A program made the translations under genes and the position numbers. Below, one piece after another: positions 12,790 to 25,121 of a stretch of 64,000 nt of DNA. The stretch's first letter is position 1, and each line of letters begins with the position of its first letter. The notes under the pieces are model-generated. The model was not told where the DNA came from and searched no databases. It saw only the letters and a list, made by a program, of their open reading frames with translations. The DNA is from Cloeon dipterum. Taxonomy: Eukaryota > Arthropoda > Insecta > Ephemeroptera > Baetidae. The DNA is taken from NCBI RefSeq assembly GCF_949628265.1, contig NC_088789.1, forward strand, positions 9,912,886 through 9,976,885, written 5' to 3'.

Positions 12790-14069
12790 AGAAAGTGTGG
12801 TCCGTATGGCTCTTCTTCCATCGGTGCATTGTGTTCGCACCACTTTCTTACGAAAGAAAAAAATGCCCTTTCCCTGGCTGCCTTTCTCATTCCTACAAAA
12901 TCTCATTCATCCAAAGAATGTATTCAAACTCGAAGATGTCCGAGATCCACTTTGATTAATTTTTTTGAGGCACCATTTTTAATTAAAAAAAATAATTATT
13001 GGATCAAAATTTAGAAGAATTGCGTCTGGGTTTGCTTGAATGAAATTGTTTGTATTACATTATTAGTTCAAAATGGTGATAATCATGCGTTTTAAAGGTC
13101 CTTTAAATTACAATGCCTTTGTGTCCGTTAGGAGAAATCATGTTGTTGATTTTGATTTTAAGATGATGCAATCAAAATATACATAATAACACAAGTTGTG
13201 ATAATAAACTCGTGAGATGAAGGGATATTATTTACAAAGTTTACAAGAGTTCAGATAAGGTGTTTAAACATTAAGTGTGATCTGTCTGGTTTAATGATCT
13301 TTAGGCAACAGAGTGGACGAAATCATTTTCAAAGGCCTCGGCCGTTTACGATAGCGAGGCGATTCAGACTAACTTTTCAGACTGACAATTAGGGAGGTTG
13401 TCAATAAACGGATGTAAAAATACAGAGATATTTCTGCACAAACAATCAGGTCAGTAAAAAGAAAGACGAGACGTGCACCGATCCTAACGGTACCATCAGG
13501 GTCTGCAAGACTTATAGCCATATATATAATAAGGGATTCTACCTCCCCCACCATCCCTGGATTTGTGGAGCTTAAAGCTACAAAAGGTTGCACACAACCT
13601 TGGAGGGCATGAATCTATTTTCGTGTACAAAATCAACAGCGTCGGTCGTTCACAAGCTGACGCCGTGGGACGCGGAGCTGAAAACGCGATCGCCCTGAAC
13701 CTCTCAAAATGTGAGCATTTTTTAATAATGACGGCCTATATTTACTAGGGAATTGCTGGTTTCACTTTGCAATTTACAATCGCGCACGAATCTACTTTAA
13801 GGAATCAATTAGAATACCCGTCGTCCTTTTGCCGCAAAAGGCAGTATTGCCGTAAACCAGACATTGAGAAGTAGTGCTTGCACCGTGAATATACATTATG
13901 TACACATGTACCACAGCGAGCAACGAAGCATGCAATATGTGCGCTGGCGGTTTGCTCTCGCGCGCTGCTTGATATTCCGCAAAATTATCGGGCATAACAG
14001 GAAATGAAAGGATGCTGAATGAATAGCAATAATAATAGAGCGCTCGTTTCTCGGAATTGCTTGTTGCAG

Positions 14070-14091
14070 GCCGCTGCGCCGCGCCACCGAA
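14070..14091 (+). other. 5' UTR segment of ChaC after a probable splice acceptor
   Basis: A pyrimidine-containing stretch ending TTGTTGCAG stops at 14069. The 22 bases that follow lead into an ATG with a reasonable context (ACCGAAATGA). This implies that transcription starts farther upstream and that a UTR intron is removed. Confidence 0.45.
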
Positions 14092-16795
14092 ATGAGCTCC
14101 TCCTCTCAGGGCCTGTGGGTCTTCGGTTACGGCAGCCTTTGCTGGGACCCTGGATTCGACTTCGAACAAGCACACATCGGCTTCATCAAGGGCTTCAAAC
14201 GCACCTTCGCCCAGGGCAACACGCACCACAGAGGAACCAAAGACCAGGTACACACACAAAAACACATGTCTTTCCAGTTTTTTTTGTGCTCAGACTTTTT
14301 CAAGCACACCCAGTTTTTTTAGGGAATTTTCCATTGTGGTTTTCTCGGTGCGTAAATTTCAGCGCTGTTTGCCGGGTATCATTTTAATGAAACAATTGTC
14401 ATGTTACACAGCGAGCTAAAAGTCACATGAGAGCATACTTTTCTTAAAAACATGTGAGCTCTCTTTATTGCTGCCAGAAAACTTTCTCGTCAAAGCTTCA
14501 TTGACGCCGCGTTCTGACCGGCTTGCGTATCAAAATGCGAGACGTGCGTGTTTTATCGTTAATTAATAATTCATGGTGGTCGGCAGCATGTGATCATGAC
14601 TATTATTTGTTCTTTAAATAGTTTTTAAAATAAGAACCTTTTATGACACCCAGAGGTGTCTTGCGCAGAATTTTAATTTCCCAGACACACGCAATGCTGC
14701 ATAAAAGCACTCGCTCAACGCACCGTGGAACTTCTGGATGATTAAATTTTTGTCATACGCCAGGTGATCTTAATGCTTAACAGCCACTAAATCCAAACTT
14801 GGTATAGCTTGAGCCCTGAATTTTATGATCTAAGATAGCTGGACTTTTCCGCATTATTTCGCACCTCATGTTAAGTACAAAGATTTATTTTAACGTTTTA
14901 TCACACCGTTGAAAATATTTTTTAAGTAATAAGGTAACAATATTTTTATTATTATAGTATTTTATAAACATAAACGGTGTACAACACATGGAAAAAATAT
15001 ATATTATATTACAAAATTCTTACGAAACACATGTTTAGCAGATTGAAATAAAACGATAGTACTATTTTTACACTTGAGCAATATCTATACAGACTTCATC
15101 ACAAAAATTGGCATTTGCAGCTTACAGAAATATCAAAATGGAAACGTTGGACTTTACAAATAAGGAAATGATAACCATGGAATGAGTGTCTCGAAAAAAA
15201 CATACCGGTCATTTCAATGAGGAAGCTACCAGTTCTTTTTTGTCATAGCTGGAGTGCAGTAATATAATTGGGGTGGATATTTTGTTTTTTATACATCATC
15301 ATGTTCTCCAAAAAAAAAAAATTTATACACAAACGTAACTGGAAGGGATAATTTTTTTCTTTAGTTCGTTAGTAAAATAATCAGTCTCAACCAACTCATA
15401 TACACAAACCTTGATTTCATTCGTTTGTCAGTACATAAAGCTTTGTTAAAGAATAAGGTAACTATATTTCAGAGATGATTTCTATTGAGCTTCTAAGCAA
15501 TTGATGTTGTTGATTGTTGTTGTCCAATGTTTGTGGCCAGATTTAATTTTTTATAAAAAAATGCATGGCACAATTTAGGAGCTAAAAATTGGACCGATCT
15601 CTAAAAAACTTTCTTTGAACAATAAAAGTAAAAAGAAGCTTGATCTCTTTCCCGTACTTGATCTGAGCTAGCGACTTTAAGATAAGAGTTGTCATGGTTT
15701 TCCCCTACACTGAAATTATTCTTAACTAACGCATTTGGAAGATTTTAGGGGTTTCCCCCAACTATGACAGAATTTAGTCCCTCTTTTCAAACTTACAACT
15801 ATTTGTTTTTACATTTTGTTAAGATATTAAATTGGAGTTAATATTCCGATTTCACCGATTCGTGCGGGAATTCATGGAATGATAATGACACCTGGACCGA
15901 TTAATTAAGAACTGTAGTACAAAAATTCAGGATAAATTCCTGAGTAAGAGCTATAATTAATTTTGTTATTCATCTTTTTGAAAATTTTATTTAAATTTTC
16001 ATAACTTTTGGCCGTCTAATTACGCAAATAGAAAATTTCCACCTTGCAACTCAGGAATTTTTCCTCAATTTTGTTTCTTACTTCATTGACAAATTATGGA
16101 ATCCACTAAAAATTGCATTAAAAAACTTTCCCTCCGATCCTCCGATCTTGCTCTTTAAATTACTGTATCGTGAGAAATATTAAGAATTTCAATTTTGATT
16201 GCAGCCCGGCCGAGTTGCCACTCTTGAAGAGTCGGCCGACGGGATAGTGTGGGGCCGCGCATACCTCCTGCACGGGGAGGCGGCCCTCGCGTACCTGGCG
16301 CAGCGCGAGTGCCTTCTCGGCGGCTACAAAACGCACTTCTCGGCGGTGTGGCGGCCGAAGAGATCGAGTGGGCCACTAGCGCCCGAGTGGCGGTCCACAG
16401 GGTTCGGCCGGTGGTCATCCACCTCGTTTGAGCAGCTGACCGCGGCCGCCCTGGTGTACGTGGCCACTCCCGAGAACACGATGTGGCTGGGCGAGGCCTC
16501 GGCGGCCGAGATGGCCGAGCAAATCTGCGTGGCCGCCGGCTTCAACGGCCACAACGCCGACTACGTGCTCAACCTGGCCAAATTCGTGCGAGAGCACTGC
16601 CCGCACTCGGACACGCCGCTGTTGCAGCTGGAGGCGGAGATCCGGCGGCGGCGGCCCTTCGGCGCATTGCTCTACAAGAGGCTTCCACAGGCGAGGCCGG
16701 CGCAGTCGGCCGAGGAGGACAGGCGGACGCCCACGGAACCAGAGTTCTCCAAGCGTGTGCAGGGCAAGAAGCTGCGCTGCCTGAACATTTACTGA
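14092..16795 (+). CDS. Glutathione-specific gamma-glutamylcyclotransferase (ChaC family)
   Basis: Cytosolic enzyme expected to split glutathione into 5-oxoproline and Cys-Gly. Two exons, 14092-14247 and 16205-16795, joined in phase 0 across a 1957-nt GT-AG intron, give 248 aa. The N-terminus carries the substrate-binding loop VFGYGSL (residues 10-16). The family catalytic Glu is in YLAQRE (Glu87), followed by LLGGY. The downstream signature ALVYVATPEN and GFNGHNADYV match vertebrate CHAC1/2 closely. Residues about 104-131 form an extra segment rich in Ser/Arg/Trp between LLGGY and the YVATP strand, longer than in human CHAC1. The start is the first ATG, just upstream of the conserved core. 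It is convergent with BTBD7 on the right. ChaC1-type enzymes are stress-induced in other animals; nothing here shows that directly. Confidence 0.94.
14248..16204 (+). other. ChaC intron
   Basis: AT-rich intron with donor CAG|GTACAC and acceptor GATTGCAG. I see no nested gene. It contains long A/T runs and no recognisable repeat family. Confidence 0.8.
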
Positions 16796-17161
16796 GCTTT
16801 TGTGATAATATATACGCGTATACTATATGATTATTATTTGATCAATCGCTGCTTGCTTTATTTAACGGAGCCGCCAGGGAGAGGTTCAGAGAGACCTGAT
16901 CCAGGGACGCTAATTCTTGGCCAATGTATTTTTGCATATATATATGACATATTTTGCAAGCATTGTTGCGTATACCTATTTTGAACAAAGCTTGGGACTT
17001 CCAGGCGTAACCCTTCCTTCGACTCGTAAGCCTTGCAATGGGTTCCCAGTATTTCGGTTACGCTCACGCGACCGCTGATTTCTGTGTTTTATCTAGCATC
17101 GCGCACATCATAAGCTGTGAATTTTTAATGCTGAAATCTCGTTAATATATTTAATTTGGTG

Positions 17162-17167
17162 AATAAA
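17162..17167 (+). terminator. Possible ChaC poly(A) signal
   Basis: AATAAA in a T-rich context 367 bases after the ChaC stop. It is the first good hexamer on this strand downstream of the gene. Cleavage has not been shown. Confidence 0.4.
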
Positions 17168-17538
17168 AGAAATTAAATATATTACCAGGCGTCTTACTGG
17201 AAAGCAAAATAGCAAATTTTCACCAGTTGTTGTTAGTTTGTACTGCCTTGATTTAGATTCTTGCATTCTTTTGATCTCTCCAAAGAAAACTTTGATCGGA
17301 CTAAGCGCAGTGTCTGTCGCAGTCCAGACTGATCCAGTTATAAATATTGCCTTGTTTGACCCAAAGTTCACAGCCATCAATAACAAACTCGGTTACGGAT
17401 TATGTAATGGCAGCAATCTATTAAATTGCTTTCTCGTGCCGCGAGCTATTATCAATTATCATCTATGAGAGGAAAGTCGTAAAAATAAAACCAAGATTTT
17501 AATTTCATAGAAAACAGTGTTTGTGTGTTCTGCTCGTG

Positions 17539-17544
17539 TTTATT
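17539..17544 (-). terminator. Probable BTBD7 poly(A) signal
   Basis: TTTATT on the plus strand, which is AATAAA on the minus strand, about 64 bases past the BTBD7 stop codon. The position is typical for a short 3' UTR. The convergent ChaC transcript would end nearby. Confidence 0.5.
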
Positions 17545-17607
17545 TACAAATAAGTTAAATGCATCAAGTGAGATGAGATGGAGGCAGTGGGGGTGGCGGG
17601 GGCGGTC

Positions 17608-20600
17608 TCAGTAGTGGAAGAAACGCTGCTGGCAATAGCCGTCGCCGAGGTCGAGCTCGATTTCGCTCTCCTCCAGTTCCAGCTGGTTGAAGCTGGCCGT
17701 GGCCATGGCCACGTCAGGCATCACCTCGCTCAGGTGGCCGTCCGCCCCGGCGTCCGCCTCCGGCCGCCGCCGCGAGTACAACAAGTGCTCCTGCGAGGCT
17801 GACAAGGGCCGCGCGAAAGGCCCCCGACGACGAGCCGCCTCTTCTTGGTCCTTCAGTCCGCTGGCATTCTGCAAAATTAAATAAATGTCATTTATTTATT
17901 ACTTTATTCTCAGGGCAAGATATTTTTAACTAAAAATAAATAAATGGCACAGACGTCATGTTAAGAAAATTTCGAGGAATTGCATTACGCTCTTTAAAGT
18001 CAGTCTATCAATTTAATCATTGCATTTGGAAATTTCAGGGTTGATTTTTATCAGTTGAGATAAAAAAAAATAAGTGACAGGAGGTCCATGATAGCTTACT
18101 CTCATTCAACTAAAAAAATGTCCTTCCATCTAGCAATAAAGGAGGTGCAGCGGTGTGTCATTTGATGTGAAAATCTCAATTTTCACGCAGCAGGAGCTTT
18201 GATTGCTTTGATGACGAAGGCAAAAAACTTTCATTCGTCATCCTTGAAGTTAATTCATCAGTTTACACGCTGATAAAAGTTTGGTAAGGCAATGGATTTA
18301 TTAAGAAAAGCGCTAGACGAACTTCCTTCAGATTGTTTACAGAAAGATTAATCGCCAAGATAAATTTTTAATACGTATGCGAATCTTGATTCATGGCTTG
18401 AACCAAATTTTAAGAGCCGCTACAGGCCAAATAAACAAGCTCCAGCTGGAGATAATGAAAAAATTGCAACGTTTATGATCTCTGATGACGCGTGTGCGAT
18501 GATAGGAGGACGTCAATCCATTTATAAAAATCTGCTGACGTTAAAATTAATTTGTATTAAAAAAACTTGCTCCTCAAATTGTCAGAAGGACACCAAGAAT
18601 ATTTTTTGACATTTAGCTCCATCAGCAGCCATGCTGACACGTGTGGATTTTAAGCTGTGCCGCATTAGCGTAGTTTTCACGTCAGCAAATTGAAGATATC
18701 ACCGTTAAAAGTCAAGTATGACCAATGGCTATTTTCACCAAAAAACATGTTGAAGATGCAACAAGAAAAATATTCCCTGCAGGATCCATGTCGATTTATT
18801 GCCAAAGACCTGTAAGAGGCTACTTTTCTAGACTCAGCAAATTCACGAACATAATATTAATTTAATTTGAGAGCGAATGTGCAAAACACGTAACATTAAA
18901 ATTTGATACAGTTCTCTCGCAGCCACGAATTTTACTCCCCAAATCACGTGATTGAAATCAAAGGTGGCAATTTTAACGCGGTTTACCTCGAGCAGCTGCG
19001 CAGTGGCATCAGGTAGATTGAATTCTCGCACTACGCGCAGGCGCACCTGGCTGAGCACCAGGTGCCGAGAGGTGAGTGGAAGGCTGAGCGCGCGCAGCAC
19101 CAGCGGACTCTGACGCAGCTTCTGCTCGCGCTTCACCATTTGGCTGAGGGTGGCCGGATCCGGCAGCGGGGGAGCTGGGTTGGCACTCGCTGCCTCCAGA
19201 TTCCGCCGCTCGTCCACCATGTACAGAGTGTCAGGGATGTCGTCCGGCCTGCGCACCGCGGCGCGCACTACGTCCACCGCCTGACTGAAATGCTCCTCCA
19301 AAACCTGCAATCACGAATGAATAGTTAAGTGATTAAATTAAAAAAAATACATAATATATATGATTTGTTATGTTCATTAGAAATCTGAAGATATTGTAAT
19401 TTATTTTCTTGACTTTAGGATGAGGGATAGTATGGGGCAAAGTTGCCCTGCCAATCCAAATTAGAATGAAAAAATTAAACAGGGAGCGAAAATTTAGTTT
19501 GACAATCTGATAAACGATAAACTTCTTAATTTGGGAATAAATAAGTGTAAGTGTAAAATAATATAAAGAATGCAGGTTAAGTATTAAGTTATAATTTTAA
19601 GATTTTTCCAATGCACTCTTATCTCTCGATCTCTTTGGATTTACTATGTAGTGTGCGTCATGTAATTTGAAACTATTATGGGCCAATAAATTCAAGTTTA
19701 AAAAATTCTAAGTGGTTAGATGAGAAAAAATTAATGATACCGCTTTTGCTTCCTCGTAATAGGGCATAAAGAGTCGCGGTCGAATCCACACGCCCTGCGC
19801 ACAGCCTGAGGTTGACCTAATCCAGGCGTGGATGCGCACAGCATCCCTGTCGCCACCCAGCATGTGGCTCGGAGGCGTCGGCAGCAAGCCGCGGCGGACA
19901 GCGTGTGCCAGGGTCTCGGCATTAGCTGGCAGAACGTGATCCATTCTCACCAGCGGAAGCAGAGGAGACAGGATCTCACGCAGCTCCACATCTAACACGC
20001 GGGTGTTAGCGCGCTCTTTGTTTCATCTTGGTATCACCAGAAACTAACCTGATAGGTCCCTTTTCTTTACACCCTTGCGCGCCACGCTGTGAGCAGTGTG
20101 GCTTAATAAGTTCGGCTCTCGGTCCTCCATCCGCCGCACAAGCTGGTGCTCACCCCACTTCAGGACCGCCTGCAGAACTTCATGTTCTGATGCCTGCAGA
20201 TTGGTGCAAAAATTTAGTATCAGCTTAAAATTATTTAACTATAAAAATGATGAACTGCAACAAGGGATTGAGTATGTTTCATTTATTACGACCAAGGAAT
20301 GAACTGGGAAAATGTGAGATAATTTTCCTTTACTGTTTTAGCAGGAAAACGCAATTTAAGATTGAGACTGCAACTGAAATACATTTTTGTTCAATTTTAC
20401 TCTACTTAAATTTTAGTTTAAAATAAGTAGACCTAACACACTTTAAAATTAATTTTGATGCAGAGGGTAAAAAAATCGCCCCAAAGGCAAGTAAAGTTAA
20501 TAATCACTTATATTTTTAAAGTATATGTGAACAGAGTAAATATAAGCAAATTAATTTTCATTTGTGTCCAAAGACTGCTATTGCTGATAGTGTTAATTTT

Positions 20601-23600
20601 AAAGAGTAAAACAAATACCTTAAAACAGAAAAGAAGGAGAATTGTGACTTAATGTCTCCTGCAAAAATTATAACCCAAAAAAGCGCATCGACAAATAATG
20701 TTCAATATTTAAGTGTGACAAGACCTAGCCGTTTGTGAGCTTACCTGAAGGAAGTCTGAAGAGAGCGCCTCCCTGAGGTGCTCTGCACTCAGTTGCAGCA
20801 ACACTGGGGACTGACTGAAGGGTTGAAACTCATCGCGAAGATAGTTAACCGCTTGTCTATACACCCAAGCCGATCCGTACGGCCGCGCGCCCCACGCCAA
20901 CACTGTGGCTAAATTGTTTGGAGTCAGCATCTCCAGAATTAGGTCCTCGCAGCCTTGGGACAGAATGTCCAGCTCCAGGAAACGTCCAATTTGGTACAGT
21001 TCCATGGCATCCTCGAGACTTGTCGGACCTCCTTCGAGAGGCCGACATACCAGAGCCAAATTCACCTCGTCCAGGTACACAGCGTGAAGAAGTACTGAAG
21101 AAAAGCGCTGCGGGATGACAGACTCGTCAAGCACGATTCTAGTCGCCAGGTTTAACCCTGCGCGCTCAGGTTGGAGCTCTTCGCCCCTGAAATTTGAATA
21201 ATAGTGATGATAAAGACTTTTACCTTTTAAAATTTTAATTACAAAATTTGATTTAAAATATAATCATTCTCAGGTTTTAGATCATAGTAATTCAAAATTC
21301 GGAGGCTCTATAATATATGTGTATATTAGCTACATCTAAAAAAATTAATTTAAAATTAATATATTAAGTAAAATATTTAAACCCAAAATAAAATATTTTA
21401 GATTTGAGAGAAAATGCTTCTTACTATTCTTTAATTTTGAAGGGTATAAAAGGGTTTTTTATTTTGTCTCATTTATTGATAATGTTTAATATTTATTTAA
21501 TTAGGAGTTACCATTGAATTCAGAAAGTTAATGTAAAATTACTCATTTGCATCATACTTGATGTGAAAATTATAGATACCAGGGATCGGAATATACTAGA
21601 ATTTCATATTTTTACCATAACAGGTAGCAATAATTACCAGCGGTAATTACCGGTGTGTACCAGTTATAACTGAATATTTGCTGCTTTCAACTACTAATTA
21701 CTTATTATTGTACTATGCTAAAAATTTCACTTTCAAGGTAAATACCAAAATACCTAGTAAAAACTTGTTGGTTTTTACCGTTAAATACTATGCTCGTAAA
21801 TAGCACTTGGTAAATACTTGCGAATTACACAAAATAAATGTACCTGTTTCTTCGTTGTACCAGATTTTTGAAAAATGGGCTCCTTGCAGCCAGCACAGCT
21901 TTGTGGCAAGGACGCTCCAGGGTCCCCAAAGAGCTGAAGCCATACTCTGAGTGACCCGAGCTGGAGCTGCTGCTAGAGGAGCCGTTGCCCTTAGTAAACA
22001 CCAGCATGGCATCAGCAAAGTCGCCAGTCTCCAACAAATATCGCAGATCCTGCACTCAGTCAGTGTCAGTGCTATCAAATCTAATATATGTCACAAACCG
22101 AACCTGTTCAAGAGGGTTGGGGGCACCTCCAAACTCATCAGCTAACCTGCCAAGAAGGGGTCGGTCGTGCTGGTGGGGGGCGAGTTCCCCTGTGTACAAC
22201 AGCTTGAGCAGCGCCCCAAACAGGGCCGCATCAACGCCGGGGGTGCGCAGCTCGAGACCGATTCTCGCGCCATGCCCAGGGAATCGACCCAATACCTGTT
22301 TACAAAATTAATTAAATGAATGCCAATCTGATGAATTAGGAGACACAACTTATAAGTAGTTAATTTTGTTCATTTGTTTTAAGTTTGCAATTATTAATGA
22401 TTTTTTGAAATTTTTAAGTAGTACTGTATTTGCCAGGGTTCCTCGTTTATCAAAGCAATTTAAACTCAACCAATAATTATTCCTCAGATTGTTTGAAATC
22501 TACAGTAGTAAAAATAATTATGCTAATCTTTGTGTGTTGCTACTGTGCGGCAAATTTTCCAAAACACTAAGGAGAAAAATTTAATCACGTTCTTGTTCTG
22601 TACAGCTGCTGTATGTTTCAGCCACGCAACTTCATCAGCCTCATCAGCAGTACTTTGACTTGAAAATGAATTTCAGAGTTTCATCTGCGTGTTTTAATTA
22701 TTTCAAATTATTCCCATTTCAGCTAATCTAAACAATTTTTCTAACTAGCAAAAAAAAATAACATTTTAATCTGCATGATTGAGCAATCACCTGTCGGAAG
22801 TATGGACATCTGGCTGCCAAAATGGCTCTATGTGCGGGGAAGCAGGCGCCAGCGTAGACAAGCTCGACGTCGGCGGCCACTCGGGTCTCAAACAATGCGG
22901 CCAAGTCATGTTTCTTGGCAGACGCTGGCGGTCGAGCAAGGTCGGCTTGCACAGAGAGGTCCTTCAGGGCGGCCAGCGCCTCGTATTGCTCACACAAGGC
23001 GGACACCTCTGCCAGCGAGCAGCCGGAGAGCAGTTCGCGCATGTAGCGGGCATGGTCTGGGCACTTTGATGAGCGGCGCCGTCGAAGGAGCAATCGCCGC
23101 CTCAAAGTCGCTAAGCTACTCGAAGAACCACGAGCTTTCTTTCTGAAATTCCAAACGAAACCTTTTTAGAATGCTGTTGGAAAAGGAATAATGAATATTA
23201 ATATGCAGTTATTGTTATTTTAATCTAATATCTCATTTTTCATGAAGTTGTTGGATAATCGCCAGGGTAATTTTCCCACCATCACAATGACGCTGTGCAG
23301 TGCAGCTTTTATCACAAACAAATCAAAGTTCATTGTCACCATGTCAGATAGACGTGCGTGAATTTACTAAAAAGTTATGAAACTCAAGTAACAGTAATCA
23401 GTCAACAACTGCAGCAAAAAGCTTTATTCTCTCCTGAATTTGCGCAAGAGATTCAGCTCTCTTTTCTGCTCCAAATATTTAATTACATTCAATCGTAGAC
23501 AAAGTAGTACCATATATATAATCCCATTCAGTCAAAAATCTTGTTTTGGCACGATTTTCTAAGGGCATAATGGAAACAAGCCCATTTCTCTGCCCACATT

Positions 23601-23979
23601 CGTGACCATAAAAAACACTGAAAAATACAAACATAAGCCCCTTTGCACAACATCCTAGGGCCTCTACGAGAAGTGCTGGAGTCCACTTCGAAACGAAAGG
23701 TATGATGGAAAAGACTATTCCATCTACTCTTACCATTAAAATGCAAAGTAAAAACAACAAAGGTGACAATAATTACAAAGGTCTAAGCTTCCATAGGGCC
23801 CAAAAAGGGTCGCGTAGCCGCGGGACCGAGGGATCAAGCGAAGGCTCTAGTGGGCGCCTTCCAAGAGTCACTCCAGACAAGCCGCACCTTTGATTGAGAG
23901 GGTCGCTGCTGCTGCAGAGGCCCGTGTTTTCCCTCAGGAGGCGGGGGGCAGCCACGGAGGTGGACTGACTAGTGCCCAT
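17608..23979 (-). CDS. Btbd7: BTB/POZ domain-containing protein 7 (BTBD7)
   Basis: Putative regulator of epithelial cell dynamics; vertebrate BTBD7 acts in branching morphogenesis. Nine exons (minus order): 23979-23777, 23142-22791, 22295-22104, 22049-21844, 21186-20745, 20193-20049, 19991-19741, 19304-18987 and 17868-17608. All junctions are GT-AG and in phase, giving 789 aa. The N-terminus MGTSQS fits an N-myristoylation signal, as in human BTBD7 (MGANAS). A basic stretch (about 79-92) and MRELLSG follow. A first BTB domain (about 155-245) contains FPAHRAILAARCPYF. A second BTB domain (about 250-380) contains CHKAVLAARSPFFKNL and RIVLDESVIP. A BACK-like region includes KWGEHQL and VELREILSPLLPLVR, then DTLYMVD. 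The end contains SEVMPDVAM, aligning with LNDLMPDIAV of human. It is shorter than the about 1130-aa human protein because the low-complexity tail is reduced. Confidence 0.95.
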
Positions 23980-25121
23980 TTGGGGCCGCGCTCTCTCAAT
24001 CCAGGATCAGCTCGGCTCTGTTGTCAGGCGGCCATCTTCTCAGCCTGTTTTGGTCGTCAGCTGCTTCAATCAATATTCCAGGGCCCTCCGACGCCCCTAA
24101 TCAGAGTGGACCCCAAATGCAGCGGAGAGTACCACAAAATCGAAACGAAAATTTTTTAATTGGGAAGCTTATTAAGATTATTACACTGCTTTATGTTTTC
24201 CAAAATTTTATTTCAGTTTCGCGAATGGATTCAAATGACATTTGAATTGTGGCGGGAAATGAGAGTGCTCATTCAGCCGCATCGGATTTCTAACCTAACA
24301 TACTTGAAGTGCTTCTCGTCTGAATTTCATAACAGATAGGGAAAAAATATTAAGTAGTGGTTGTGCTGAAAATAACTGCATGATAAATAACAATAAATTT
24401 AATGGGACGAGTTAGGTTTCATCCCATTTTATTTTAAGATTCAAAGATTCCTTCATTAAAATAAAAAAGCAACCCAAGTATAGTAACTAGAAAATAAATG
24501 AAGACGAGATATATATTTTAAAACAAAATTGAACCAATTAATTATCAAATTTATTAATCCATCCAAAGGGTTTCATGGAAAATCTACACATTTTGTCGCA
24601 TTGTAACAAGTATTTAGATACTCGTTTAGTTCATTTAAATTGATTCTCATATATGAACTTGCAAGTGTAACCTGGCGTAAATGGGAACTTCAATAAATTG
24701 CTTTTAATATAGTTCCATGTTTGTCATAAGAATTTCAAAAGCTTGAGCAGGAAGAGAGAAATGTTTAGAAAAACATGACTTTATATTGCAATTTCTTCTC
24801 AAAAGTGGCGACAGTGTGCCATTGTCTAATCCTGGACTTTCTTAACCTAGCAAGTGAATGCAAAGCAAAGTTCCCTTTCTGTGACAGTTTTGAGCTTAAG
24901 GAGCTTATTATGTAAAAAAAAATATTTTTTTGTAATTTTGTAAATAATTTTTGTAAAAAAAAAAGATAATTTACAAGTATATTCATGTCAGCTTTGCAAA
25001 TTGGCAGGTGTATTTTTAGCTTTTAATGCACAAAATTCTTGCAATACGAATTTAGATATAGGTAACAGAATACGCTTTACATGCGATCTAATTTAATATT
25101 CGAACAACAAACTTTTATAAG
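23980..25121. other. Intergenic region between BTBD7 and the DXO-like gene
   Basis: About 1.1 kb. It should hold the BTBD7 promoter and 5' UTR next to 23980, where sequence is GC-richer up to about 24130, and the 3' UTR of the upstream minus-strand gene. The middle is AT-rich with A/T runs. No coding sequence is seen. Confidence 0.6.
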
